Made by a program: the position numbers and the translations under genes. A stretch of 64,000 bases of DNA, from positions 18,171,084 to 18,235,083 of the forward strand of contig CM044964.1 of assembly GCA_024516035.1 (NCBI GenBank), read 5' to 3'. Shown piece after piece: positions 37,060 through 47,957 of this stretch. This stretch comes from Bactericera cockerelli (Eukaryota; Arthropoda; Insecta; Hemiptera; Triozidae). Each line of letters starts with the position of its first letter. The stretch's first letter is position 1. The notes beneath the pieces were generated by a model. The model saw only the letters and a list, made by a program, of their open reading frames with translations. It ran no database searches and was not told where the DNA came from.

Positions 37060-37270
37060 ATTTTTTAACACTTTCTTATTATATTATGGACATATTTGGA
37101 CATATATACAACACAAATAATTACAAATTAACATACAATATAAGGAGAACTGAGAAGTAAAAAGAGAAAAAAATTAAGAAAAAAAAATATACATACATTA
37201 TAATTATATAACCTAAATAAAGTGCGGGGTTATTTGGCAATCTCTTCCATCCAACCCTTAATTATGTACA
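37060..37270 (-). mobile_element. Dispersed retroelement 3' end
   Basis: Minus-strand copy: reversed GGATGGAAGAGATTGCCA and AACCCCGCAC at 37,220-37,255. Same family as 4,018-4,215. Confidence 0.6.
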
Positions 37271-37383
37271 ACAATATTTGTTTACATAGCACAAGTGGAT
37301 TTTTTTCCCAGCCAGAAGCCAGAATACAAACATTTATTTATTTATTTTTATTTATTTAGAAACTCTTTATTAGTAGGAAGAAC

Positions 37384-37925
37384 ATCCCCCAAAAACACCA
37401 CTTCGTGGTTAAAAAAAGAAGAACGCCCCACTCAATAGAATGATTACAATTAGCTAAAAATAAATGATATCAAATTGAGAACACCTTTAGCCTTCTCTTT
37501 CTATTTCTCTGCACTCTTCTCTGAATTTATTCCTCTTATGTTTATCTTTCTTTATCCTTTCTAGGGGTCATCCCAAACTTGATTTCTCTTTAAATTTACT
37601 TGTTGAACGGCAATAAAAAATGGCAGTCGCAGTATGATTTTTCTGGACTTATTTGATTTGAATCGAGAAAATTACACCGCGACCGCCATTTTTTATTGCC
37701 GTTCAACAAGTAAATTTAAAGAGAAATCAAGTTTGGGATGACCCCTAGAAAGGATAAAGAAAGATAAACATAAGAGGAATAAATTCAGAGAAGAGTGCAG
37801 AGAAATAGAAAGAGAAGGGCTAAGGTGTTCTCAATTTGATATCATTTATTTTTAGCTAATTGTAATCATTCTATTGAGTGGGGCGTTCTTCTTTTTTTAA
37901 CCACGAAGTGGTGTTTTTGGGGGAT
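37384..37925. mobile_element. Foldback element with ~240-bp arms
   Basis: The left arm (37,384-37,625) and right arm (37,685-37,925) are near-identical reverse complements around a ~60-base centre. The outer ends are ATCCCCCAAAAACACC and its complement; the inner ends are GCCATTTTTTATTGCCG and its complement. No ORF inside. Flanks GAAGAAC and GTTCTTTTT extend the symmetry imperfectly. No clear target duplication is seen. A transcript would fold into a nearly perfect 240-bp duplex. Confidence 0.85.
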
Positions 37926-38039
37926 ATCAGTTCTTTTTCTACGAAAATATAGGTTCATACACTACTGAAACTTTATAAATAACAAATAATTAATAAGCTG
38001 GGAAAATGTGAATGTACCAAGTTGTCTTATATTTTTTTT

Positions 38040-38139
38040 NNNNNNNNNNNNNNNNNNNNNNNNNNNNNNNNNNNNNNNNNNNNNNNNNNNNNNNNNNNNN
38101 NNNNNNNNNNNNNNNNNNNNNNNNNNNNNNNNNNNNNNN
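38040..38139. other. Scaffold gap (100 N)
   Basis: Exactly 100 N, a conventional placeholder of unknown true size. Frames crossing it are meaningless. Confidence 0.98.
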
Positions 38140-38193
38140 GTGCATAACTCTTTGCTTGTTCCTTCGTCTTCTACTTGACTTGTTTGCTGATAG

Positions 38194-38427
38194 CTTCTGA
38201 TAAGCAAGCGAGTGGATAAGAAATGGAATTTTCAAATTCTTTCAAATATCTCCTTCAAAGTTCCTCGACCAGGCCTGAGACAAAGAAACTTATTCTTTGA
38301 CATACAAAACAATATTTCACCAAAATCCCCCATCACATCGTCCATGAAGACATTCAATAACTTGGACATAAAACCTGATTTTTCGTTAAACTACAACGAT
38401 TTCACAGATTTTCTGAACTCTCAATAG
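38194..38427 (+). CDS. Possible terminal coding exon, unidentified
   Basis: Open from 38,194 to a TAG at 38,425-38,427, with balanced amino-acid composition (VPRPGLRQRNLFFDIQNN; C-terminus NYNDFTDFLNSQ). No in-frame ATG is near the start, so if real it would be a 3' exon of a gene whose other exons are in or beyond the gap. I recognise no family. It could be a chance ORF, but it is the only open stretch here with neither repeat copies nor biased composition. Confidence 0.25.
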   Translation, partial: LLISKRVDKKWNFQILSNISFKVPRPGLRQRNLFFDIQNNISPKSPITSSMKTFNNLDIKPDFSLNYNDFTDFLNSQ

Positions 38428-38650
38428 CAGAGCCTAATTCAAAAATGAAATATCCGTTAATACATTTTAAATAGGTACATAGAATTTATCAATCTATACA
38501 TATTTACCTTTATGTACTTAATTATAAGAATTAGTTTTATGAAAATTATTATCCTATTGTATCGATTAACAAAACCTATATGTATATTTATGCTAGTATT
38601 GTTACATTTAATTCCTTTATTATATCGCACCCTCAGAATTAGATGGTGAT

Positions 38651-39874
38651 ATGTCAAAAATCATCCTCAACAGAATTCAAAGAACACTAGAACAAAACGG
38701 GAGTAGAGACCAAGCTGGATTTAAGAGAGGGTTCTCCACAATTGATCACATCCACACAGTTAACCAACTTACAGAAAAATGTAACGAATATCAAACACCT
38801 CTGTGTCTACTATTTATAGATTTTAAAAAGGCATTCGATACCATTGAACATAACGCTGTCCTTAATGCCTTAACACATAATGGAATAAATCCCTCATACA
38901 TCAAACTGATTGAAGAAATAAATACAAATACTTCAACACAAATAACCATGTTCAAAGAACCTATTAAAATAGAAATTCACAGAGGAGTACGACAAGGAGA
39001 CGTAATATCTCCAAACCTATTCACAACAACCCTAGATCATATGTTGAGAAAAATAGACCTGGCAGGAGGAATAAATATCGACGGAGAAAGGCTCAACATT
39101 CTACTCTTTGCAGACGATATAGTCTTAATAGCACAAAATCCTGAAGCCTTAGAAACTATGTTAAGTCAAATACACAATGAATGTGACAAAATAGGGCTAG
39201 AAATACATCCTGACAAGACCCAATGGATGAAGAACAAATTTTGCCAAGAAAGAATAATCTCCCTGAACAATACAGTGATAACAAAGGTTGACAGCTACAA
39301 ATACCTAGGACAAACTTTAAAAATGGACAATGACATAACACAGGAATTGAGAAATAGGAAAAAAGCTGGATGGATAAGTTTCAATAAGTTAAAAGATGTC
39401 TTAACAGATAAAAATATAGATATGATTAAAAGAACTGATATATTTAATACCCATCTACTGCCTGCACTTACATACGGGGGAGAAACATGGAACACAACAA
39501 AGAAAGAAGAAGAAAGTCTGAGGATAACACAGAGGGCGATCGAAAGAAGGATGTGTCACATCAGCCTACTAGAACATATTAGAAACACAGAGATAAGGAA
39601 GAAAACCAATGCAAAAGATATTGTAAGTGAATTATATGAGAAGAAACTGAGATGGGCGGGGCACGTGGCTAGGATGAAGGACAATAGATGGACAATAAGA
39701 ACTACAGAGTGGTACCCCAGAAACAAGAAAAGAAAGAGAGGAAGACCGAACATCAGATGGGAAGATCCAATAATAAAATCAATTGGTCCAAAATGGACAA
39801 GGATGGCACAAGATAGAGAGAGATGGAAGAAGCATTGCGACCTGCAGCATTGGCGAGAAATCAACAACGCTTGA
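38651..39874 (+). pseudogene. Reverse transcriptase fragment, RTE-like
   Basis: 407 codons, open to the stop. It lacks the endonuclease and the N-terminal part of the RT. Visible: AGFKRGFST near residue 23, LFIDFKKAFD with catalytic D57, RGVRQGDVISP, FADD at 153-156, then a thumb region and the C-terminal KLRWAGHVARM and GRPNIRWED blocks typical of insect endonuclease-RT proteins. The ATG at 38,651 belongs to the duplicated target (TATGTCAAAAATCAT), not to the LINE; the first codons are TIR sequence. The frame otherwise has no break, suggesting a young insertion. It cannot move by itself. Confidence 0.85.
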
Positions 39875-39901
39875 AATCACGGGTCCATCAAGGTATCAAG
39901 G
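38665..39901 (+). mobile_element. 5'-truncated RTE-like LINE with 15-bp duplication
   Basis: TATGTCAAAAATCAT occurs at 38,650-38,664 and 39,902-39,916, flanking the insert exactly. The left copy lies across the inner edge of the host element's TIR. The insert begins in the middle of the reverse transcriptase and ends soon after the stop codon in a short repeat tail (ATCAAGGTATCAAGG). A very short 3' UTR with a microsatellite-like tail and frequent 5' truncation are typical of RTE-clade elements. Confidence 0.85.
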
Positions 39902-40367
39902 TATGTCAAAAATCATGAATTTTTTTTTATTACTCTATCGAAATAAGCGAAACGAGACCTTTCGTTTGGTATAAGAATTATAATTCTAGCTCTTACCGTT
40001 CCCGAGATAGCGCTAGTGTTGTTTATTGATTATGTCAAAAAAGTGGAGGGACGTTGGAACAAGATGGTATTACGATCAGTTGTTACCAAGAGCTCCTTGG
40101 ATCGAGACGTACAGTTCTTGGAATATAGTAATATTTGCGTAAGTTTTGATTTATCACTCTCTTTATTAAATTTTATTTTCAGTAATTGACATAAAAACTG
40201 AATTGTGCATAATTTTTTTGAAATATCACTCTCTTTGTCGAACATTTTTTGTGTTTTGTCAAGGTAGAAATTACTAATACAAAAGATTATGTGTTATATT
40301 ACTTTCTTTTATAAATTATTATTTTTTTTTGGACTTAAAAATAATCTGGCCCGGTATTTTCGATATA

Positions 40368-42010
40368 CACTTGAGAGCAATAAATTCGGGACAGGACATT
40401 TCGCCGTTTCAGTTGGTCCTGGTCAATTTGTGTGGCATGAAGTTGCTAAAGTATGCATATATTTGAAAAGCTTGTAGTCATACCTTTCAGAAAATACACA
40501 ATGTGTCCGGGTTATGTACTATGCAACAATGATAATGGCCACTTTCCAGAAACACCTCATTTTGTTGATGAAAACACGTGCACCGAGGGTATTTTAAATT
40601 TGATTTTTTGTTGTGATAACGCTTTTTTGGCCAGTAAGTTATTGAATTTCCTTAAATGCAACACTATGAGGAAGGAAATTCAGTTGAATTTTTCTTTTCA
40701 TCATGGAGACATCGCACTCCATAGCTGTGAAAGTGGTTTTACTTGTGAGTCAAGGTGTTAAGCAAAGAAATGTTGCTAAGGAACTAAATTTGTCGAAGTC
40801 TAAGGTGAACATAATTTACCAAAGGTATCGGCAGAGAGGTAGCTATGATCAGAGACCAGGATCTGCCAGACCAAAGAAGACAACTGCCGAGGAGGACCAA
40901 TATGGTGTCATGACAAGCTTAAGAAATCGAGACATGTCTGGTGTTGAGGTCCAACAGCAGCTTGTTATGGCCACTGGTGTTGATGTCAGCCCTTGGACAG
41001 TAAGGAGACGCTTGAAAGAGAAAGGTCTCATACCAAGAAGAAAAGCTACGGGACCCAAACTCAACAGACAACACCGACAACGTCATTTACAATTTGCCCT
41101 TGAACACGCTGATTGAGGAAATGGGGAATGGGGGGCACGTTCTGTCCACGGATGAGAGCCGACCCTGCTTGTTCTTCAATGACAGACGTAAATGGGTGTA
41201 TAGAAGACCAGGTGAACGGTATAATCAATGTTATATTCAAGAAACTGTGAGTTTTGGTTTAGGATCTTGTATCTTCTGGGGTGGAATCTCTATGGAAACT
41301 AAAACAGAGCTCGTTATCATCAATTGTGGAGGACAAGGAGGTAACCTAACTGCAGAGAGGTATGTCTCTGACATCATTGAAGATCATGTTGTCCCTTATG
41401 CAGGTTTTGTGGGTGATGGATGCGTGTTAATGCCCGACCTCGTACAGCACGTATTGTAAGTGACTTTCTCCAAGAGGCCGGTATTCGAACCCTCAACTGG
41501 CCAGCCAACAGTCCTGATCTTAATCTTATTAAACACCTCTGGGACGAGCTTAAAAGACGTGTCCATGCTCGAAACCCGCCCCCAATGAACCACAGGGACC
41601 TGAAACAGGCGCTTTATGAGGAGTGGGAGACTATCCCTCAAGAAACGGCTGCCAACCTAATCAAGTCCATGAGAAATCGATTGCAGGCTGTCATACAAGC
41701 TCGAGGGGGTAATACCAGATACTAAGAGGTAAGTAACAGCCAAATTTCCATGAAGACTTCGAAGAAATAACACAAAAAACACCGATATCATTTGCAGTGT
41801 TTTCATGCTCGTTAGACCTCTTTTTGTTAATTGACTTATTATAATTATTGAAAAACATGCTCACAATGAAAAATAAGTATACACCGTCTTAAAACCAACA
41901 AAATTTCCTTTCTTGGGATACTTCACACTTGAAAATCCAATGTAAAATAAAAATTATAAAAATCAAAAACTTTGAGAAAGTTACTGTCCCGAATTTATTG
42001 CTCTCAAGCA
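40368..42010 (+). mobile_element. Tc1/mariner-like transposon, inactive
   Basis: CTTGAGAGCAATAAATTCGG at 40,370 is mirrored by CCGAATTTATTGCTCTCAAG ending at 42,008, giving 25-bp inverted repeats and a 1.64 kb length normal for Tc1. A TA precedes the left end (40,366-40,367); the right TA is not preserved. It lies inside the TIR element of 38.6-42.7 kb. Confidence 0.85.
40703..41725 (+). pseudogene. Tc1-like DD34E transposase, broken
   Basis: Part 1 (40,703-41,116) starts at an ATG and carries the N-terminal helix-turn-helix pair (GVKQRNVAKELNLSKSKV; VSPWTVRRRLKEKGL). It stops at a TGA where the family has Trp (after EHAD). A shift in the G runs at 41,123-41,136 restores STDESR, the first catalytic Asp, and a glycine-rich WGGIS block. 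A second shift near 41,415-41,440 leads to VNARPRTARI, where the family reads DNARPHTA, so the second Asp is Val. IKHLWDELKRR then replaces IEHLWDELKRR, so the third acidic residue is Lys. With a stop, two frameshifts and two catalytic losses it is dead. Confidence 0.9.
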
Positions 42011-42699
42011 ATTTTTTGAAATTCATAATTATTTGTTTTTAGTTATTTCTTTTTAGAAACTTTGAGATTAAGTCTCAAGAAACAATAAAGTTTATACTCA
42101 CATTGTCTTGTTTTCTACCTTTTACTGCTTAGCAATAAAACAATTGGGTATTTTACATTTCACTTTTTTAAACTGAATGAGTTTTCTTTTTTTTCTGACT
42201 TAATACCAAAAGCATAGATTTTAATGTACCTCCAGTTTCAAATTGTCTTTTATTCTTCGATTCATATGGTAATATAGTGCTATAAAACTAAATTATCAAG
42301 GTACTATCATTTCAAAATTGTTAATAGATGGTGCTATCTCGAATTTTTTTCGAGATAATACCCACTTTTGTTCACTTCTCATGGAAGAAAAGGTAATATA
42401 ATACGATATCACCTTATTAAAAATTGATTTTTTCTCGAAAAAAGGCAAAATCATAGAATGAAGTTTTAAGTCAAAATGCCTTTTTTTCGAACGGTTACAC
42501 AGGTAAGTTCTTTTGAAGAAAAATACATTTTTTTACATAGAACTATAGAAAAGAACATGCTCAACTTAAGAACATATAAATCAAAACAGTAGCTTTTATT
42601 GTATTAATACAGCGATAAGTCAAACTTTCTTTTGCGATTTCCCAAAAGTTGGTGTTTTTGACATATCACCATCTAATTCTGAGGGTGCGATATGTAATG

Positions 42700-42832
42700 T
42701 TGCATATCAAAAAAAAAAAAAAAAAAATTCATAAAGTGTTGAAATCAGTGTTACTTTTACTAATGTGAGAAAAACCTGAAAATAGTATGCAAATTGAAAA
42801 ACAAAATAAAACTGTTGCTTAAAAAAATAGTA

Positions 42833-42881
<49 letters not shown>

Positions 42882-43290
42882 AAATGAGAAGAAATTCTGA
42901 GGTAACAAAAACAAAGGAGATAAAGGCAAAGAAAATGAGAGAGAAATACAGACATAGAGTAAATGAAAAAACCTATAGAAGAAAAGAAAAAAAGAGGAAC
43001 AAAGTTATTCTACTGTTTTATCGCGTTTTCTATATATTTTTTTAAATTTTAATTAATTAATTTTATTACGTGCACAGCTCCCTACGCTGTGTTTATAATT
43101 ACGCCACGAAATTAATTTCAAGTAATGGAGGAATCCAGCTGAATCATGATAATAGTTTATAGAGGTGGTGCGCCAGGCCAAGTTTTTCTTCACTCCTGTT
43201 ATAATCCTCTTCTACAGAGAAGTCAAACACTGAAGAGAAAGTATGGAAGGAAATGATTAATGATTTTCATGAGCCTAATGCAAACTCCAA
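42700..43290. other. No gene; (GA)n microsatellite at 42,838-42,871
   Basis: A poly(A) run at 42,709-42,726 just outside the TIR element, then a ~34-base GA microsatellite and Lys/Glu-rich composition. The open frames on each strand reflect composition. Confidence 0.7.
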
Positions 43291-43314
43291 GTAGGTTTGA
43301 GAAAAGCCAAAGTA

Positions 43315-43520
43315 GCCAACGTCTCGTAGGATCACCGAAGTTAAGCTACGTCCAGCGAAATAAATACTTCGTCATGCTGGCATTCCGGGACAACCCAGGC
43401 TGCGTGAGGTTGATTTGGGTAGCAAGCTGGTTTGTAAGTTTTCTGCGAATGGAGGGTAACACCCCCGTCGTGATATGACCATGCAGTTGAAAGCGACGTG
43501 CGACGTTAAAGCCAAATTAA
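43315..43520 (+). mobile_element. 5S rRNA-derived SINE, head with internal deletion
   Basis: The head starts GCCAACGTCTCGTAGGATCA and continues CCGAAGTTAAGCTACGTC, which is 5S rRNA (GCCAACGTC... and ATCACCGAAGTTAAGCAACGTC) with the ~20 bases between deleted. The AAGTTAAGC A-box region is intact. The body CAGGCTGCGTGAGGTTGATT, GGGTAGC, CTGCGAATGGAGGGTAACAC and GACGTTAAA follows, the same body as at 48.7 and 46.5 kb. Confidence 0.85.
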
Positions 43521-43534
43521 AAAATCTGGTGTAA

Positions 43535-44180
43535 ACATCACACGACTTTCCTTATCATATTAGGAATGGAAACGGGACCAAAAGCCACTGGTGACTCAAA
43601 GCTAACGGTTAGCTAAAAATAAACATCAAATTCGTAATCAGCACCTTAAAATCATTGGATTTGATATGTCACAACCTCCATCTAGGATGAATAATAAAAA
43701 AGTTATTCCAAGCGGGTCCCCCCCAAAATACCCGTAAATTGGGGCCGAGTTCCAAAAAGTTCAAGATATCAAAAAAATGATCAGAATAGACCCCTATTAT
43801 TTTTTTAACCTAAGAAAATGTTGTTCTCTAACTTTTTTTGTATCTTTAACCAATTCATAGAAACGGCGCTTGCGGCCAATATTTGCGGCCCTGCGGCCGC
43901 ATTCTGCGGCCGATTGCAACCAAAAATTTCGTGGTTCGTCTGGTGTATAAAATTAATTTCCATACCAAATTTCAAGTCTCTAGCTCTTACTGTTCTTGAG
44001 ATATCCTGTTCACACACAGACACACAGACAGGCAGACGCACGGACCAATGGCTGAAAACAACTTTTTTGGTATCCTGAGGCTATGATTCGTCCAGAAATG
44101 TGAAAAACTGGGTAGGTCAAATTTTCGACGAATACAATACTTTCCTTATTATAGGATAAGGAAAGTAAAAAGAGCTCAGT
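43535..44180. repeat. Dispersed repeat debris with GCGGCC cluster
   Basis: ACTTTCCTTATCATATTAGG at 43,543 and ACTTTCCTTATTATAGGATA at 44,142 are members of a recurrent palindrome. 43,865-43,915 has five GCGGCC motifs in 50 bases. 43,965-44,050 has TCTAGCTCTTACTGTTCTTG and CACAGACAGGCAGACGCACG, a repeat style also seen at 50,230 and (first part) 39,995. No gene. Confidence 0.5.
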
Positions 44181-44239
44181 TCGCGATCTTGTAGTTTGCA
44201 ATGTTCAAAATCCCAATATCGTACCTTGAAACACCAATT

Positions 44240-44350
44240 CGCTTTCAACTACATGGTTATATCACGACGGGGGTGTTACCCTCCATTGGGAGGAAATTCT
44301 CTAACCTGCTACCCACATTATTAACCTCGCCCAGCCTGGGTTGGGCCGGA
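44240..44350 (-). mobile_element. SINE shared body, headless fragment
   Basis: Minus-strand copy of the shared SINE body: reversed GGAGGGTAACACCCCCGTCG, GGTAGCAGG and GGCCCAACCCAGGCTGGGCG. No 5S or tRNA head can be seen at its 5' side (44,350-44,400). Confidence 0.7.
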
Positions 44351-45190
44351 ATGGGTATCATCGGTTTTCGGCAATCTGGCATTGTTCCGTGGCATAAATT
44401 TCTGGTTTTCCTTTGAAAGATACCGGAATTTTTCGATATTTGAACATGTTTTGCTGGAATCAGAGCACGAGGATGATCAAACCGCACAATAATTTTGCGA
44501 TTAGTTCCACCAAAAAGCGGCGAAACAGATCCAGACATTGTGGCTTTCTTATTGAAGATACAGTATTTTCCTGGGAAAATTCTTGTGGCTATCTTTGTGA
44601 ATACATTTCCCAGAGAAATCGCTTATTGTTTTAAATACATTAAAAATCATTTTCGAAAATTTGTCGGTTGTCTCATTAATTTAGGAAATTCAACAAAAAT
44701 AGAGGAACACCGTTTTTGCGTTTTTTTAGATACGAGGGGTGGACTGGTACTTTATAGACACCCTTTATATGTATGTATTAGCTTTAAATGGCTGGTCTGG
44801 TATGTTCTGATATATCAATGAACGAATAAAAATAAAATAAAAATGTATACATTTTGTACAATTTCCCACTAAAGCCCGTATGAATTTAATAGCTTCAAAA
44901 TTTCCATAAAGCTATTTGAAAAAAAAGGAGAAAAAAAAAGTTAATGGCCTAATAGCTGACAAAGCCTACAATTTTTTTGACTCAGTTTTGAAACAGTCTG
45001 AAAAGCTTTAAACTTTTATTTCGCTAATATTTGCATAACTATAGGGTCTATCAGATCCAGACACTGAAGCAAGACGAAGATTGCTTTGGATTAGGTTACA
45101 GTGCAATGTTGTGACATCTAACGTGACCAATGATTTATTAACTCATTGCCAATCTACTACACTACTGACTATCGCACAGTCAACAAATAA

Positions 45191-46675
45191 TAATAATAAT
45201 TACGTGTCCGTGAGTTAGGTATTGATACCTAAGTCACGGTGGTGAGAGGATTATACAGAGTGTATGAAAAAAAAGGAGCCAGTCAAAATATCTCGTCTAT
45301 GGAAGCAATTTTCAAAAAACCCTGAAACATATGTCTCATTATATGGAGGGGGCAACTTTTTCAGGGGGTTTAATTTTTCATACTCTTAACAGGGGCGGCC
45401 CCAGGGGGGTCAACTTTGGAATCTTAAATGGAATCACCCTATTGGTAATACATGTCTGAAAAATAGTTGACATTAAAAGTATTTTAAGACTAGTTTGAAA
45501 TTTTTAATCAAAACAGGGCCGGAGATATCGTACATTTCATTTCACAGTTTTCAGTTATTTTTTGTAAGTATTTTATGGTATTTTTGTAAAAATTGTTGAA
45601 CACATGTCTTTTTATTTGAAATAATTAAATTTTCATGCCTTTTTTATATCATTCGCTTTACCAGGGGAGATGTCAAGGGGTCATCTTTTTTTACATTGTG
45701 TAAAAACTGTTCTTTTTTTAGTATAGTCTAAGCTAAATAAATGCACTGAGTGTTGTTGTTTAATCTAAATTTAAGATACAATTGAAAACGGGGCCGGTGA
45801 CTAGTACTGCACGCGAGTTTTAGATTTTTTCACATTCATTTGAAATAAATCGGGCCTTGTTTTATTTTAAATTGAACAACATGGATCATTGCATTCATTT
45901 CTCACAATATTTACTCGAAAAAGGATGCTTTTTACATTATAAAAAAAAATTGACCACTTAAAATCTTCCCTGGTAAAGCGAATGATATAAAAAAGGCATG
46001 AAAATTTAATTATTTCAGATAGAAAGATATGTGTTTAACAATTTTTACAAAAATACCATAAATTACTTATATTAAAAAATAACTGAAACCTGTGAAATGA
46101 AATGTACGATATCTCCGGCCCTGTTTTGATTAAAAATCTCAAACTAGTCTTAAAATAATTTTAATGTCAACTACTTTTCATAAATGTATTACAAATAGGG
46201 TAGTTCCATTTAAGATTCCAAAGTTGACCCCCCTGGGGCCGCCCCTGTTAAGATTATGAAAAATTAAACCCCCTGAAAAAGTTGCCCCCTCTATATAATG
46301 AGACATGTGTTTCAGGGTTTTTTGAAAATTGCTTCCATAGACGAGATATTTTGACTGGCTCCTTTTTTTTCATACACCCTGTATATGGACGCCCAGATTT
46401 TAATGTCTAGGCTCCTTTCATGTCCATTGATTCTATTTGGTTTTAACGTCCTGACTTGAGGTAGACGGGACGGGGGTTTTACCCTCCATTCGCTGGGAAT
46501 CGTACCAGCTACCCACATTAACCTCACCCAGCCTGGGTAGGGCCGGAATTGCCAGCCTCACAGGTTCGGAGTGAACAGAATTTCCTGTGCGAAAAGTCTG
46601 CTCCAACCGGGAATCGAACTCAGGATCTCTGGACTACGGGCAGTAGTCACAACCGTTACGCCACGGAGGCTGGCT
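45191..46675 (-). mobile_element. tRNA-headed SINE with the shared body, split by a foldback element
   Basis: Perfect duplications AGTCAACAAATAA flank it at 45,178-45,190 and 46,676-46,688. On the minus strand the head (46,604-46,672) reads CTCCGTGGCGTAACGGTTGT with B box GAGTTCGATTCCC. The body GGCTGGGTGAGGTTAATGTG, GGGTAGC and GCGAATGGAGGGTAAAAC is the same as in the 5S-headed SINEs. The 3' tail (45,191-45,251) is separated from the body by the 1.13 kb foldback at 45,256. The corrupted copy at 25,978-26,308 has the SINE without the foldback. Confidence 0.88.
45256..46381. mobile_element. 1.13 kb foldback element, TATA target duplication
   Basis: Arms of about 440 bp (45,256 to about 45,700 and about 45,945-46,381) are nearly identical reverse complements, with ends CAGAGTGTATGAAAAAAAAG and CAGGGTGTATGAAAAAAAAG. 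TATA flanks it at 45,252-45,255 and 46,382-46,385. The central ~240 bases differ from the arms. No transposase ORF is present, so it is non-autonomous. The equivalent position in the corrupted copy (about 26,040) is empty. Confidence 0.9.
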
Positions 46676-46688
46676 AGTCAACAAATAA

Positions 46689-47160
46689 GAAAGACACAGA
46701 CGACAGATTCAAAGTTTTACATCGCCCTGCTAAAAGTTTGTTAATGTTAGAAAAAAAAAATCCAGTAATCCCTCCCACTGAAACACCCTGTAAGAAATTT
46801 GAATAACAATGAATATCCGTCAGCCAAATATGTAATTGGGGATTGCCAAGCTTTATATCAGCTCACCAGGCGTGAAAAGTTTGAGTGAACTCTGCTCCGG
46901 GGATTACGTGGAGGGATTTGAAGGGTTCCAAGGATTAAAAGGGACGCCCAGGATAAGTGGGGACTTAAAAAGCTTGATTAGAATATGGGATGGCAACATT
47001 GTTTTGGGTGGAAAAACAGGACAGTCATCAGTCATTTTCATGCAGGAGGTCAATTCTCAGGTCAAATTTAAAACGAAAATATTATAGGGTAGAATAAAAG
47101 ACCTTTTTTTAGACTCCTAAGTTTTCTTATTTTATATTTTGAACAGTAATTTTTTTTATG
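46689..47160. other. No gene supported
   Basis: Collinear with 26,310-26,770. A plus-strand frame of 83 codons (46,836-47,087) is also partly open in the corrupted copy, but without recognisable motifs. Confidence 0.4.
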
Positions 47161-47161
47161 T

Positions 47162-47410
47162 TTTTTTTTTATTAGCATTTATTGTAGTGGGATTTTTTAT
47201 GTTAGTTTGTTAAAAAAATACCTATCTATGCATGACCGCATGAAACACAACTTTTTCCGTAGTACCTATCTCGTAGTAAACAATATTTTTTTATGTTTTA
47301 TTTTAATAAGCATTTACTATAGTGTGATTTTTTTATGTAAAATTGTTAAAAATTACCTATCTATGCATGACCGCATGAAACTCAACTTTTTCCTCTCGTA
47401 GTAAACAATG
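47162..47410. repeat. ~136-bp tandem duplication
   Basis: ACCTATCTATGCATGACCGC occurs at 47,219 and 47,355, each followed by a Thr/Lys-coding-like stretch and a GTAGTAAACAAT block. The corrupted copy at 26,820-27,050 has the same two units. Confidence 0.85.
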
Positions 47411-47957
47411 AATTAGGAGCGAAATAGAATAGGAAAAATTCCAAACTTTTATAAGAGGAAATGTTTTGGCAGCTGAGCAGACGTACCGAAATCTGGGTAT
47501 ACATAAGAATTTTAGAAATGTACATATAATATATCTATAATATGTACCTATATCCTACACAAAAAAATCTTTTGACGTAATAAAAGGAGGTTAAAAAGAA
47601 AAAAAGTGATCTCATCTCTGTCAACAATCTACCAATTTGTGACAAGAGGAACACATTCCATTGTGGAGAAAAGAAAGGGATTCATCCCAAGTTCAACGTA
47701 CGAACTGTGGCTTTTTTTATATAAAGAACATGTCAAGTCATGTCATGTCGTCTCTCTGGAATATCAAGGTTTTTTTCTTCAAGTGTTCTTTATGCAGATA
47801 ATTCTATCAGAGACGACAGAGACTACCTCAGAGAGTATGCTACCTAGATCTATATAGCCAAAATAAATGTATTAAAACGTACCTAACTAAATTTTACTTT
47901 CCTTATCATAGAATAAGGAAAGTAAAAAGTAAGGAAAAGAGTGAAAAAGGACATTAA
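47411..47957. other. Non-coding; palindrome at 47,898-47,930
   Basis: Matched in inverted form at 63,540-64,000. TTTACTTTCCTTATC and its near-complement ATAAGGAAAGTAAA form a palindrome, a motif also at 63,540 and 44,140. An 83-codon frame at 47,606-47,857 is open in both copies but has no recognisable domain. Confidence 0.5.

Larger units (their letters stand above)
38622..42693. mobile_element. TIR element with perfect 39-bp ends, host of two insertions
   Basis: 38,622-38,660 and 42,655-42,693 are perfect reverse complements (outer ATATCGCACCCTCAG). The duplicated target is probably ATAT or TA, blurred because it is itself palindromic. The interior is filled by a 5'-truncated LINE (38,665-39,901) and a Tc1-like element (40,368-42,010). 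Without these the element would be about 1.2 kb and non-coding. Subterminal CGAGATAGC-type motifs recur near 40,006 and inverted near 42,335. Confidence 0.8.

Noticed and set aside
37962..38235. Frames crossing the N gap
   Set aside because: They depend on unknown bases.
39156..39867. Reverse frames of 61-103 residues
   Set aside because: Antisense shadows of the reverse transcriptase fragment.
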